Shown here piece by piece: positions 55,001 through 63,476 of a stretch of 64,000 bases of DNA. Position numbers and translations under genes: made by a program. This DNA is from an uncultured Flavobacterium sp. (GTDB lineage Bacteria; Bacteroidota; Bacteroidia; Flavobacteriales; Flavobacteriaceae), in the NCBI RefSeq assembly GCF_946220915.1, contig NZ_CAMIHH010000003.1, positions 1-64,000 of the forward strand, written 5' to 3'. Under the pieces are notes generated by a model. It was not told the DNA's origin. It did not search any database and worked only from the letters and a program-made list of their open reading frames with translations. Position 1 is the stretch's first letter, and every line of letters starts with the position of its first letter.

Positions 55001-58000
55001 CATCTGCCGACGATGTGCCAAAAGGCGATACCTTCAGCTTCTTTTCTACCTGGTAAAAGTTATCTGTAAAGTCATTGCCAAAACGCAGGAATGCTTTTAG
55101 CTCCCCATCCCTCAGGCCGTTTACCTCCACCTGGGTCTGCTGGTTGGGCACATTATCGCCCGGCAGCGGCTCGGCATGCAGGAACATCCTGAGTTTTTTA
55201 TACTGGCGCATGTCTACATTCACACTCTTAAACACGGCGCGCGCATCGCCCGGCTCTAGTCCCCTCTCATTAATCGTCGAGCCATCTGTAGCATATACCC
55301 TTAACGAGAGCGCCTGCTCGTTCTGGTTGATCACTGCATTATTATTGTATAGCTGTTCCCTTTGCACGCCAGGCGGCGAAACATAGTTTATTGGCTGCCT
55401 TTCACCATTTTCCTGTATGTTAAGGGCAACAACGTCAAAGCCCGTACGGTCATCAATATCATCATTTTGCTCATTGGTCAGGTCCTGGTCAAGTGAGTTG
55501 GTATACCTCCTCCACTCGCCCCTTACAAGGTCGAGCGCACCAAAACGAAGGGTAACATCGCTGCTAAATCCTTTCATGACCATCCTCATGAAACGGATTG
55601 ACCGTACATTACTGATGCCACCTATTGCCACGGCACCCGCACCCTGAACAGGTACTTTGTATAACAGCCACCTTCCCTCAAGGGTAGTGCCATCGGCCGC
55701 TGTCCTGCCGTCAAATGTCCTTTCATCCACCACATAGCCTTCACCAGGCACAACGTTCGGCTGGATAGGGATGGTATACTGGAAATAAGCATCAATGGTA
55801 TTCATGGTATTATCCCTGTTGATGTCTTCGGTATCGGGGAGTGTTGTGCTGCCCCTGTTGTTATTGCCTACATCTACAGGCGAGTTGCCTTCTGTGCCGT
55901 TATATCTTTTATACCTGTCCAGTACACTGCCGTTGGCGCTAAGGAAAAACTGGTAGTTATCTGCCGAAGGGTCTTCCGGGTCAAATCCGGCATGCAGTAT
56001 CCTCTCCTCATCATCACTTAATCCATCAAGCCCTACGTCCTGCAGGCTCCGGTTGCCCGTATTGGTATCGAAAGCATAAATGAGCGATTGCGAAACCGGC
56101 ACCTTACCCCATACCGTAGTAAAGGTCGGGTCGCTGCCATTTGTACCGGGAAGGCCATTTTCGTATTGCTTCCTGTTATCTTTAAGTATGTCTTCAGATA
56201 TTTCCCCAAGGTTGATTTCCAGCACGCCAGTATTGGTAAGCGGTATCGCATCCGAGCCTTCATATGGATCCATTACCCAAAATTGGATGTACTCCACGTT
56301 AGTCTGCTCAAAATTGGTGGAATTAATGGCACGCATTATACCACCCCAGTTGTTTACCGCATCGGTTGCTGTAAATGTATTGTCAGCCTGTGCAAGCGGA
56401 TTATAGTTGTAAGGGCCCCTTTCCTGCGGATAGTAGCTAAGGTCGAGCGTGTTTACCACCCTGCTTTGTCCCGGCACCACATCGGTTACAGGGTAAAGCT
56501 CATCATAGTATACTCTCCTGGTCCTGTTAAACGATATATCAGCCGCACTAATGCCCGACGGACGCGAGCCGTCGGCATAAAAGGTCGGGTCAATGCTGTA
56601 CCATGCCAGCCTCGCCCTCCTGTGGCCCGACTGTATGTCGTTTACACCCAGCTCACCACCCAGGCCTACCGGGGCGCTGGCCAGCGACCATCCCTGCGCA
56701 CCACGCATGTCTATATTGGTTTGCGAGCCTTCAAAGTCATCTACATAGGTTGTAGCCTCGCCATTAAACTGGTCGGCCTTGGAAGCTCCTGGCTTAAGCA
56801 CTGCCACCTCGCCCCTGAAGGAGAAATTCGAAGGCACATCGGTATCGATATTGGGAAGTTTATTTACCAAACGGGTAAAGAAAGGCACTTCTGTAGAATA
56901 AGTCGTATTAAGACCGAAAATGGTATTGTTTACCGATTCCTGCCCATAGTTGGTTTTTGTTGTAAACGGCCTTTCGGACATATTGAGCACCGTTGCACCC
57001 ACAAGGAATTTATCTGTAAATTTATGCTCAATGTTAAAACCTGCAAAACGCCTGGTCTGCTGGCCAAACACTGCATTGTTCTCTACCGAAACCTCGATCG
57101 GGGTATTGGAGGCCTGGAGCGAAGGGTCGAGTATCTGCACGCGGCCGGCCTGGTAGTTTACGGTATAGTCCTGGCCCTCTACAAGCACACGCCCACCGGC
57201 GGTAACCACCACCGATCCCTGCGGCACGTTGAAAGCGCCTAAGGGGATGCCATCACCTCCTGTCGACTTGAAGCGCCCCCTCAGCTGGAACTTGTTCTTC
57301 TGGCTGTCCTGCAATGCATCGGCCTGTGTACTCTTATACATTTTGCGGTACACATAACGCTTTTGGTTGGCGTTATAGGTACTTTCATCGTCATCCTCAT
57401 GATAATCTTCAATGTTCACATCGTCGCCAAGCTTGTCATACAGGTATTCACCGAAAGGCTCAACGGTGGTAAAAAAGATGCGGCCATTTTGCGGATCGAT
57501 GGTAAGGCCGGGCACAAAGTCGAAGAAACCGTCGCCACCTTCCTGCGGGTCATTGGCATAGGTAAGCCTGTCGAGGTTGAATACGCGCATCAGCGGCGTA
57601 TCGGCTACCGGGCCTTCCATATTTGGAGGCTCAGGAAAAGTTGTCCCCTCTGCCGGCGTAATGTAATTCAGCGGCGAAGGGTCGGTATATAATATATTAA
57701 AACGGAAATCTTCCTGCGTAAGCTGGAAGCCTCCCGGTATCTGGTAAACGTTTTTCATCATCAGGTCCCATACCGGCTCCTCCACGCTCACAAGGTTGCT
57801 CTTAAGCATTTTAAGGATGAGCGATTGTGTGGCCGGGATAGGCTGTGCAGGGTCGGTAGTATCATCTACAACCGTCGCCGCAACGCCATCGGTACCAAAC
57901 TCACCCACCTGGTACACCACATCGCCTATGGTATACTGGTACGCTACGGCAAGCACCTCATCGTTATTCAGCTTTTGGATAAGTGACAGGTAGCCCAGCT

Positions 58001-59384
58001 GCGGGTGGTAAGTATATTCGTTGGGCGTCAGTTTTCTTGCATTTTCCAATTTCGAATAGTCGCGGCCCTCACTGGCTATGAGCCCACCGGTAAAGCTGGA
58101 GCTGCCAAGCGTTACAATTTCGCGCACGCTCGAGGCAAGGTAGCCTGACGGGATAATTTCGGGATCCAGCTTGTTGTTGGCGTTATCCGGCGGTGTATTT
58201 GCCGGTACGTTAAAAAAGCCGCCATTTCCGGCAAACCCAACTGCCTCGGCGGTAATGTCCACCGGGTTTGCCACGCCCACCTCAAGAACAGGCGATTCAC
58301 CTAAATCCTGTATCGCAACAATGTTCCTGGAATTGTTTTCCTGTGTGTTTACACGGTTTTGCCTGTTGGTAACCCATACTTCCATGCGGGTTATCTGCAC
58401 CCTGCTATCAATGAGCGGATACCTGCGAAGCGCATTGTTGTACTGATTACGGAAGTACTGCGAAAGGAAAAAGTGCTTGTCGGAATCATAATCCAGCCCA
58501 AAGATCTCGAACTCCTGTATGGTACCGCCACCTTCTGCGGTCACTGTCCTGGTTTGCGATTTTTGTTCGGAGAATATGCCGGTTACCGTAGTTTTTCCGA
58601 ATTGTAGCGCCATCTTAACACCAAAAAGGCTTTGCGCGCCACGCACCAGCGAGTTGGATAGCGGGAAGCTCACGTTACCTACTTCTATTTTTTGTATGAT
58701 ATCGTCTTCTGTCGGGGTATATTCAAGCTTGATAAGGTTCTGGAACGCAAAGGTCGACTCGGTATCATAGTTGGCATTCACTGCCAGCCTGGTGCCCACC
58801 TTGCCCTGAAGGCTCATGGAGATGCGCTGGTCAAAATCGAAGGTAAAAGTACTCCTGTTTCTTGGCGATAGCGAGGGGTTGTCCTGCTTGGTATACCGCA
58901 CCCCAAGGTCGAGTTCAACCGATCCCTGTGGCTTGATATCGATGGTATTGCCGCCAAATATGGTCTCAAAAAAGCTGGAATTTACATAGTACCTTGGCAA
59001 CAGGTTGCGCTTTTCTTCTTCCGTTCCCTTACCGTCAATTGCCTTCGATTTTTCCTGGTAATATTCGCGCATCGATTCGCGCAGCACCAGTTCCTGGTAT
59101 TGATCAGGCGTAAGTATTATGGGGTAATTGATATTAAAACCTTCAAACTTATTGGTATAAATATAGCGGTTGGTAGCAGGGTCATAGGTATAGGCCTCCA
59201 CTATGCTCTTAGGGTTGTCAATCTCTACCTTTCCGGTATTGTACCCCTTGATGGTATCCTGCGCCGCCTCACTCTCCTCCTCTTCGTCAACCTGCGCCTG
59301 CGCCGCAATGCTGAATATGAAGAACAGTACCGAAAATGTATATTTTAATTGAGTATATAGATCTTTAGAGTATTCTGTTTTCAA
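52056..59384 (-). CDS. sprA: SprA/Sov, outer-membrane translocon of the type IX secretion system
   Basis: SprA is the giant outer-membrane beta-barrel (36 strands in F. johnsoniae) through which type IX secretion cargo leaves the cell; it is needed for gliding adhesin secretion. The 2442 residues start with a signal peptide (cleavage near AAQAQ) and an acidic stretch, and end in WITLRYNFGN, an aromatic-rich barrel terminus. A run rich in Pro/Ala/Lys (KKPAKNAAPKPAPKPGEK) lies at about residues 1948-1980. It begins 3 bases after the ruvA stop codon and is probably cotranscribed with ruvA. The ruvA-sprA-gcvH order is shared with Flavobacterium (recalled). Confidence 0.97.
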   Translation of the reverse strand: MKTEYSKDLYTQLKYTFSVLFFIFSIAAQAQVDEEEESEAAQDTIKGYNTGKVEIDNPKSIVEAYTYDPATNRYIYTNKFEGFNINYPIILTPDQYQELVLRESMREYYQEKSKAIDGKGTEEEKRNLLPRYYVNSSFFETIFGGNTIDIKPQGSVELDLGVRYTKQDNPSLSPRNRSTFTFDFDQRISMSLQGKVGTRLAVNANYDTESTFAFQNLIKLEYTPTEDDIIQKIEVGNVSFPLSNSLVRGAQSLFGVKMALQFGKTTVTGIFSEQKSQTRTVTAEGGGTIQEFEIFGLDYDSDKHFFLSQYFRNQYNNALRRYPLIDSRVQITRMEVWVTNRQNRVNTQENNSRNIVAIQDLGESPVLEVGVANPVDITAEAVGFAGNGGFFNVPANTPPDNANNKLDPEIIPSGYLASSVREIVTLGSSSFTGGLIASEGRDYSKLENARKLTPNEYTYHPQLGYLSLIQKLNNDEVLAVAYQYTIGDVVYQVGEFGTDGVAATVVDDTTDPAQPIPATQSLILKMLKSNLVSVEEPVWDLMMKNVYQIPGGFQLTQEDFRFNILYTDPSPLNYITPAEGTTFPEPPNMEGPVADTPLMRVFNLDRLTYANDPQEGGDGFFDFVPGLTIDPQNGRIFFTTVEPFGEYLYDKLGDDVNIEDYHEDDDESTYNANQKRYVYRKMYKSTQADALQDSQKNKFQLRGRFKSTGGDGIPLGAFNVPQGSVVVTAGGRVLVEGQDYTVNYQAGRVQILDPSLQASNTPIEVSVENNAVFGQQTRRFAGFNIEHKFTDKFLVGATVLNMSERPFTTKTNYGQESVNNTIFGLNTTYSTEVPFFTRLVNKLPNIDTDVPSNFSFRGEVAVLKPGASKADQFNGEATTYVDDFEGSQTNIDMRGAQGWSLASAPVGLGGELGVNDIQSGHRRARLAWYSIDPTFYADGSRPSGISAADISFNRTRRVYYDELYPVTDVVPGQSRVVNTLDLSYYPQERGPYNYNPLAQADNTFTATDAVNNWGGIMRAINSTNFEQTNVEYIQFWVMDPYEGSDAIPLTNTGVLEINLGEISEDILKDNRKQYENGLPGTNGSDPTFTTVWGKVPVSQSLIYAFDTNTGNRSLQDVGLDGLSDDEERILHAGFDPEDPSADNYQFFLSANGSVLDRYKRYNGTEGNSPVDVGNNNRGSTTLPDTEDINRDNTMNTIDAYFQYTIPIQPNVVPGEGYVVDERTFDGRTAADGTTLEGRWLLYKVPVQGAGAVAIGGISNVRSIRFMRMVMKGFSSDVTLRFGALDLVRGEWRRYTNSLDQDLTNEQNDDIDDRTGFDVVALNIQENGERQPINYVSPPGVQREQLYNNNAVINQNEQALSLRVYATDGSTINERGLEPGDARAVFKSVNVDMRQYKKLRMFLHAEPLPGDNVPNQQTQVEVNGLRDGELKAFLRFGNDFTDNFYQVEKKLKVSPFGTSSADEVWPDDNEITVSIDELTRLKIDVLNGTAGDPDIHGVYYRDIDETTTIGIKGNPNFGYVRTLMLGVKNGKNKGEDGARHLRGEVWFNELRLSDMDSEGGMAAIASMDTNMADFATFSGTGRMSTIGFGTIEQSPNERSREDVKQYDIVTNFALGKLLPKNWRINLPFNYGVGEEIITPEYDPFQQDIRLEQLMDETDDQATRDNLRDRAIDYTKRTSINFIGVKKERAPEAKPHVYDPENVTLSYSYNKVEHHDYEVEDMLDQQVRVSADYNYNFQNKPVEPFKNTAFMKKSNYWKLLSDFNFNYLPSSVSFSTNIIRQFNRQQYRNVDVEGIPINPLYRRNYFFNYQYGFNYTITKSLKFNYSVATSNIVRNYMDENNMPIQDLTVWNDFWNTGEANSHMQKFIVNYELPLNKIPALSFVKSTYTYNGTFNWQRSSDALSTINALTDPGRPELGYRDFNLGNTIQNANIHTLNTTLNMDLLYKYIGLGQKKPAKNAAPKPAPKPGEKVTAAPKPATTGNPFVNGLVGVLTSVKNIQVNYSETNATALPGFIPGIGFLGTTRPSIPFVFGSQDADIRYEAARNGYLTDYYGYNQNFTQVNTKDLQLTANVDLFPDFKIDLTADRTYAENYSEQYDVGPGGQYNPRSPYTFGNFDISTILIATAFSKSDVNGSDAFNTFRDNRLVIANRLAEQHYGTSNFQRYEATGGEFAQANVGYPVGFGKNSQAVLLPAFLAAYSGQDAGKVSTSAFRSIPLPNWVVKYTGLMRYKFFKDRFKRFSLQHSYTASYSINSYRSNFEYNATNNGRDNNGAGNFYTKNIISNINLTENFSPLIRVDMEMKNSVKVLAEIRKDRMLNMSFDNNLLTEVKGNEYILGLGYRIKDVTINSSLADNPQNVIKSDINIKADFTLRKNETIVRYLDYDNNQLGGGQDMWSVKLSADYAFSKNLTAIFYYDHSFSKAVISTAYPLTNIRSWITLRYNFGN

Positions 59385-59387
59385 GGA

Positions 59388-59969
59388 CTATAAGTTTTTT
59401 AATGCTTGTTTTATTATTGTCTCCACTCCCGCCGACGGATCGTCCTTAACAATCTTTTCGATCGCCTTCTCCGCTAATTTTTTGTTAAAGCCCAATACCT
59501 CCAAGGCAGATAACGCTTCATCTTTATTTGTATTGTAACCCGAAACCGAAACTTCACCTAAATCATATAGTTTTAACACTTTATCCTTCAAATCGAGTAT
59601 TACCCGCTGCGCTGTTTTAGTGCCTATGCCTTTGATGGACTGTATCGTGGCCACATCGCCCGAGGCAATGGAATTGATGATGTGCCTGGGCTCCAGCGAT
59701 GACAGCATTGTCCTTGCGGTGCCTGCCCCCACCCCAGATACTGACAACAGCAGCTTGAAAAGCTCCCTCTCAGCCTTTTCTGCAAACCCGAAAAGGGTAT
59801 GCGCATCTTCTTTTACCTGAAGGAAAATGTAAAGCTTTATGTTTTCAGAATCGGGCAGCAGCGAATACGTATGCAGCGATATATTCACATCATAACCTAC
59901 GCCATTGCAGTCTATTACTACACCTGTTGGCGATTTCTCCACCATTCTTCCCTGAAGATGTGCTATCAT
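59388..59969 (-). CDS. ruvA: Holliday junction branch migration protein RuvA
   Basis: RuvA binds Holliday junctions and directs RuvB. The 193 residues contain the OB-fold N-terminal domain (MIAHLQGRMVEK), tandem helix-hairpin-helix motifs (SVSGVGAGTA, SIKGIGTKTA) and a flexible C-terminal domain III that contacts RuvB. It has its own -7 box and precedes sprA by 3 bases. Confidence 0.97.
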   Translation of the reverse strand: MIAHLQGRMVEKSPTGVVIDCNGVGYDVNISLHTYSLLPDSENIKLYIFLQVKEDAHTLFGFAEKAERELFKLLLSVSGVGAGTARTMLSSLEPRHIINSIASGDVATIQSIKGIGTKTAQRVILDLKDKVLKLYDLGEVSVSGYNTNKDEALSALEVLGFNKKLAEKAIEKIVKDDPSAGVETIIKQALKNL

Positions 59970-59989
59970 AACATTTTTTTAACGAGTCC

Positions 59990-59997
59990 CAAAAATA
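59990..59997 (-). promoter_or_regulatory. -7 promoter element for ruvA-sprA
   Basis: On the minus strand this reads TATTTTTG, a full TAnnTTTG match 21 bases before the ruvA ATG. It lies in the 56-base gap after maeB. Confidence 0.6.
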
Positions 59998-60025
59998 ATA
60001 AAATTCTTCAATCCTCAGCTACAAT

Positions 60026-62317
60026 CTATTTCTTTGCCATTTTAATGCGCTTTTCTTTTTCCTGCGCATCAACAACAGCAACGGCAGCCATGTTTACCAT
60101 TTCCTCAACGCTTGCCCCAAGCTGGAAAATGTGCACCGGCTTGTCCATGCCCAGCATGATCGGGCCAATCGAAACCACCTTGTTCAGCTCTTTTAATATC
60201 TTATACGTGATATTGGCCGATTCCAGATTAGGGAATATAAGCGTATTGATCTTTTTTCCTGCCAGTTTTGAAAAAGGGAACTTATCCTTCAGCATCTCGG
60301 GGTTCAGGGCAAAGTCAGCCTGGATCTCGCCATCCACCAACAGGTCCGGATACTCCTTGTGCAGGTAGGCCACCGCCTGGCGCACCTTAACGGCTGCAGG
60401 ATCGGTAGAGGAGCCAAAGTTCGAGAAGGCCAGCATAGCGATCACGGGCTCCATGCCGAACAGGCGCACGGTGCGGGCCGTCATCAGCGCGATCCTTGCA
60501 AGGTCATCGGCATTGGGGTTGGGGTTAATTGCCGTATCCGACAGAAAAATGGGGCCTCGCTTGGTAAGCATCATATTGGTAGTAGCAATGCGGGTAACGC
60601 CCGGAGCCTTGTCAATAAGCTGCATGATCGGCTTAACGGTAGACGGGTAACTCCTGGAATATCCGGTTACCATGGCATCGGCCTCGCCTTCATTTACCAT
60701 CATTGCGGCAAAGTAGTTGCGTTCGCGCATCCACTTTTGGGCATCCAGCAAGTTTACCCCCCTACGCTGCTTACTTTTCCAAAATGCCTCGGCATATCGG
60801 TAGCGCCTTTCGTCTTCGGCATCCGTCTTAGGGTCAATTATGGCCACTTCGGCATCAAAGCCAAGCTCTTCTTTCAGCACGTTTATTTTTTCGCGGTTGC
60901 CCAGTAATATAGGGAAACCGATTTTTTCTTCCATTACGATCTGTGCAGCCTTTAGCACATCCAGGTGGTCAGCTTCGGCAAACACGATCCTTTTAGGGTC
61001 GGTCTTGGCCCTGTTAGTAAGCAGGCGCACCATTTTGTTATCGTTGCCCAGGCGCTCCAGCAACTCCTCGGTATACTTGTCCCAGTCATGAATGGGATGG
61101 TCTGCTACGCCACTGTCCATGGCTGCTTTGGCAACCGCCGGCGGCACTACGGCTATGAGCCTTGGGTCAAATGGTTTCGGGATGATGTAGTCGCGTCCAA
61201 AGTTGAGCTTGGTTTCGCCATAGGCAATGTTTACCTGCTCCGGCACCGGCGCTTTGGCCAGTTCGGCCAGCGCAACCACGGCAGCCATCTTCATTTCCTC
61301 ATTAATTTTTGTTGCCCTCACATCCAGGGCACCGCGAAAAATGTACGGAAACCCAAGCACGTTATTTACCTGGTTAGGATGGTCAGACCGGCCGGTGGCC
61401 ATGATAATGTCTCCGCGGGTAGCAATTGCAAGGTCATAATCAATTTCCGGAACGGGATTGGCCATGGCAAATACAATGGGGTTTGCATTCATGGTAAGCA
61501 GCATTTCGGGGGTAAGTATGTTGCCTACCGACAGCCCAAGGAATACGTCTGCCCCTTTTATGGCTTCGGCCAAAGATACTGCCTCGCCGTCCTTTGCATA
61601 TTTACGCTGCAGGCCAGAAAGGTCGGCACGGCTGTTTACCAGCATACCGTCCTTATCGAACATAATGATATTCTCTACTTTTACGCCAAGCAACAGGTAC
61701 AGGTTGGCACAGGCCAGCGCCGCAGATCCTGCGCCCGAAACGACTATTGTAATGTCATCTATGCATTTTTCAGCCAGTTCCACGGCATTCAGCAATGCCG
61801 CCGAAGATATGATGGCAGTACCATGCTGGTCATCGTGCATTACCGGGATGTTGAGCTCTTCCACCAGCCTGCGCTCTATTTCAAACGATTCCGGCGCCTT
61901 GATATCTTCAAGGTTAATTCCCCCAAATGTTGGTGCAATATTCTTTACCGTTTCAATAAAGGCATCGATGTCTTTAGTACCCACCTCGATGTCAAATACG
62001 TCGATGTCGGCAAAAATCTTAAATAAAAGCCCCTTCCCTTCCATTACCGGTTTTGAGGCTTCGGGGCCAATGTCGCCAAGGCCAAGTACCGCAGTGCCAT
62101 TTGATATTACGGCTACAAGGTTGCCTTTGGCAGTATATTTATATACGTTATTAATGTCTTTTGCAATCTCAAGGCAAGGCTCGGCAACACCCGGAGAATA
62201 GGCCAGCGACAAATCCCTTTGTGTTGCATAAGGCTTGGAGGGCACTACCTGGATCTTTCCGGGATGGGGCTTTGCGTGGTACAATAGCGCCTCCCTTCTT
62301 TTACTGTATTGGTTCAT
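60026..62317 (-). CDS. maeB: NADP-dependent malic enzyme with phosphotransacetylase-like domain
   Basis: MaeB decarboxylates malate to pyruvate, giving NADPH. The 763 residues comprise an N-terminal malic enzyme (about 1-430) with YSPGVAEPCLEI, HDDQHGTAI and the NAD(P)-binding VSGAGSAALAC, then a C-terminal phosphotransacetylase-like domain (about 435-763) that in other MaeB proteins acts in acetyl-CoA regulation. Both domains look full length. Confidence 0.97.
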   Translation of the reverse strand: MNQYSKRREALLYHAKPHPGKIQVVPSKPYATQRDLSLAYSPGVAEPCLEIAKDINNVYKYTAKGNLVAVISNGTAVLGLGDIGPEASKPVMEGKGLLFKIFADIDVFDIEVGTKDIDAFIETVKNIAPTFGGINLEDIKAPESFEIERRLVEELNIPVMHDDQHGTAIISSAALLNAVELAEKCIDDITIVVSGAGSAALACANLYLLLGVKVENIIMFDKDGMLVNSRADLSGLQRKYAKDGEAVSLAEAIKGADVFLGLSVGNILTPEMLLTMNANPIVFAMANPVPEIDYDLAIATRGDIIMATGRSDHPNQVNNVLGFPYIFRGALDVRATKINEEMKMAAVVALAELAKAPVPEQVNIAYGETKLNFGRDYIIPKPFDPRLIAVVPPAVAKAAMDSGVADHPIHDWDKYTEELLERLGNDNKMVRLLTNRAKTDPKRIVFAEADHLDVLKAAQIVMEEKIGFPILLGNREKINVLKEELGFDAEVAIIDPKTDAEDERRYRYAEAFWKSKQRRGVNLLDAQKWMRERNYFAAMMVNEGEADAMVTGYSRSYPSTVKPIMQLIDKAPGVTRIATTNMMLTKRGPIFLSDTAINPNPNADDLARIALMTARTVRLFGMEPVIAMLAFSNFGSSTDPAAVKVRQAVAYLHKEYPDLLVDGEIQADFALNPEMLKDKFPFSKLAGKKINTLIFPNLESANITYKILKELNKVVSIGPIMLGMDKPVHIFQLGASVEEMVNMAAVAVVDAQEKEKRIKMAKK

Positions 62318-62343
62318 TTTGTAATGTTTGGTAACTCAACTCA

Positions 62344-62351
62344 CAAAGGTA
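62344..62351 (-). promoter_or_regulatory. -7 promoter element for maeB
   Basis: On the minus strand this reads TACCTTTG, a full TAnnTTTG match 27 bases before the maeB ATG. Confidence 0.55.
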
Positions 62352-62475
62352 AACCTATGAACGGAACTGTGAAATTTTTAACGGTTTTCTTTTCAGTGCA
62401 GGAATTCGTTACCGCTTGTGTACACAGCACCTGTTTATTCCGTAATCGGAATTTTAAATCCATTATCTTTACAGC

Positions 62476-63108
62476 ATGAAATTCTATTGGGTAAAAACAA
62501 GGTGGTTTATCCGAAAGCTGTTTCCCGGCTTCGTATGGAGCATTCCCAACAATTCCAAAACCGTATACCTTACTTTTGATGACGGCCCAACGCCCGGAAT
62601 TACTGAATGGGTGCTGGATGTCCTGGCCCATAATGACATCAAAGCCACATTTTTTTGCATTGGCAACAACATTGAAAAGCACCCGGATATTTTCAGGAAG
62701 GTTGCTGCTGCGGGACATACGGTTGCCAACCACACGTTTAACCACCTTAATGGCTGGAATACCGGCACCACAAATTACATTGAGAATCTTGAAGCCTGCG
62801 AGAAGGTGATGAAAGGTGCCAATACCGCGCGGCTGTTCCGGCCACCCTACGGCAAAATGAAGCGTTCGCAAAAAAAAGATGTGCTAAAAATGGGGTACCG
62901 CATTGTAATGTGGGATGTGCTCAGCGCCGACTTTGACGGATCGATATCCCCGGGACAATGTTTACAAAATGTGGTAAAGAATACTACAGACGGCAGCGTG
63001 ATCATTTTCCATGACAGCATCAAGGCACAAAAAAACCTGCGCCATGCATTGCCAAAAGCGATAGTGTACTTAAAAGAAAAGGGGTTTCGCTTTGCAGCGA
63101 TCACTTAG
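62476..63108 (+). CDS. Polysaccharide deacetylase (CE4, NodB homology)
   Basis: 210 residues covering the NodB domain: TFDDGP with the metal ligand Asp36, NHTFNH with His86 and His90, RPPYGK, and a C-terminal IIFHDS motif. Such enzymes remove acetyl groups from chitin, peptidoglycan or other glycans. The N terminus (MKFYWVKTRWFIRKLF) is not a typical signal peptide; it may be an uncleaved anchor. It converges on the thioredoxin-like gene with a 4-base overlap. Confidence 0.93.
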   Translation: MKFYWVKTRWFIRKLFPGFVWSIPNNSKTVYLTFDDGPTPGITEWVLDVLAHNDIKATFFCIGNNIEKHPDIFRKVAAAGHTVANHTFNHLNGWNTGTTNYIENLEACEKVMKGANTARLFRPPYGKMKRSQKKDVLKMGYRIVMWDVLSADFDGSISPGQCLQNVVKNTTDGSVIIFHDSIKAQKNLRHALPKAIVYLKEKGFRFAAIT

Positions 63109-63401
63109 ATCTGCTCCTGCACCAGGCCTATTATAGTGTTGGCATCCAGCTCGCCGCTTTGCCTCCACACCATATGCCCCTCTTTGTAGATCATAAGCGT
63201 TGGCAGGCCTTTTATCCTTAAGGCTTCAGCCAGTTCCTGGTTTTTGTCCACATCAATTTTAATGACTTTGGCCCTGTCGCCAAGCGCGGCTGCCACATCC
63301 CTTATAACAGGGTGCATGGATACCGAAGGCTCATTCCACTCTGTATAAAAATCGATCAGTACAGGTACATGGGAGTTTATAAGTTCTCCAAATTTTGACA
63401 T
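63105..63401 (-). CDS. Thioredoxin-fold protein lacking active-site cysteines
   Basis: 98 residues with the thioredoxin fold: the strand VLIDFYTEW and the cis-Pro turn GLPTLMIY (Pro67) are present. The WCGPC motif is replaced by WNEPS (residues 22-26), and I see no cysteine anywhere in the protein, so thiol-disulfide chemistry is ruled out. It is cytoplasmic (no signal peptide). It likely acts as a structural or binding protein. Confidence 0.9.
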   Translation of the reverse strand: MSKFGELINSHVPVLIDFYTEWNEPSVSMHPVIRDVAAALGDRAKVIKIDVDKNQELAEALRIKGLPTLMIYKEGHMVWRQSGELDANTIIGLVQEQI

Positions 63402-63454
63402 AAAATTGAAATTTTAAGCGGTGTTAAAATCGTTATATCTGCATTTTAATGATA

Positions 63455-63462
63455 CAAATATA
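63455..63462 (-). promoter_or_regulatory. -7 promoter element for the thioredoxin-like gene
   Basis: On the minus strand this reads TATATTTG, a full TAnnTTTG match 54 bases before the ATG, between this gene and the metallophosphoesterase gene. Confidence 0.6.
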
Positions 63463-63476
63463 ACGTTTTTACCATA

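Noticed and set aside
54246..55100. Second long antisense frame within sprA
   Set aside because: Same reasoning as above; long shadow frames are common opposite this moderately GC-rich coding sequence.
56088..57242. Open frame of 384 codons antisense to sprA
   Set aside because: It mirrors the codon pattern of sprA on the other strand, has a composition unlike a protein (Arg/His/Val rich) and no recognisable domain; sprA is clearly the real gene.
60965..62026. Open frame of 353 codons antisense to maeB
   Set aside because: maeB is a full-length enzyme on the opposite strand with all motifs; the antisense translation has no domain or start signal.
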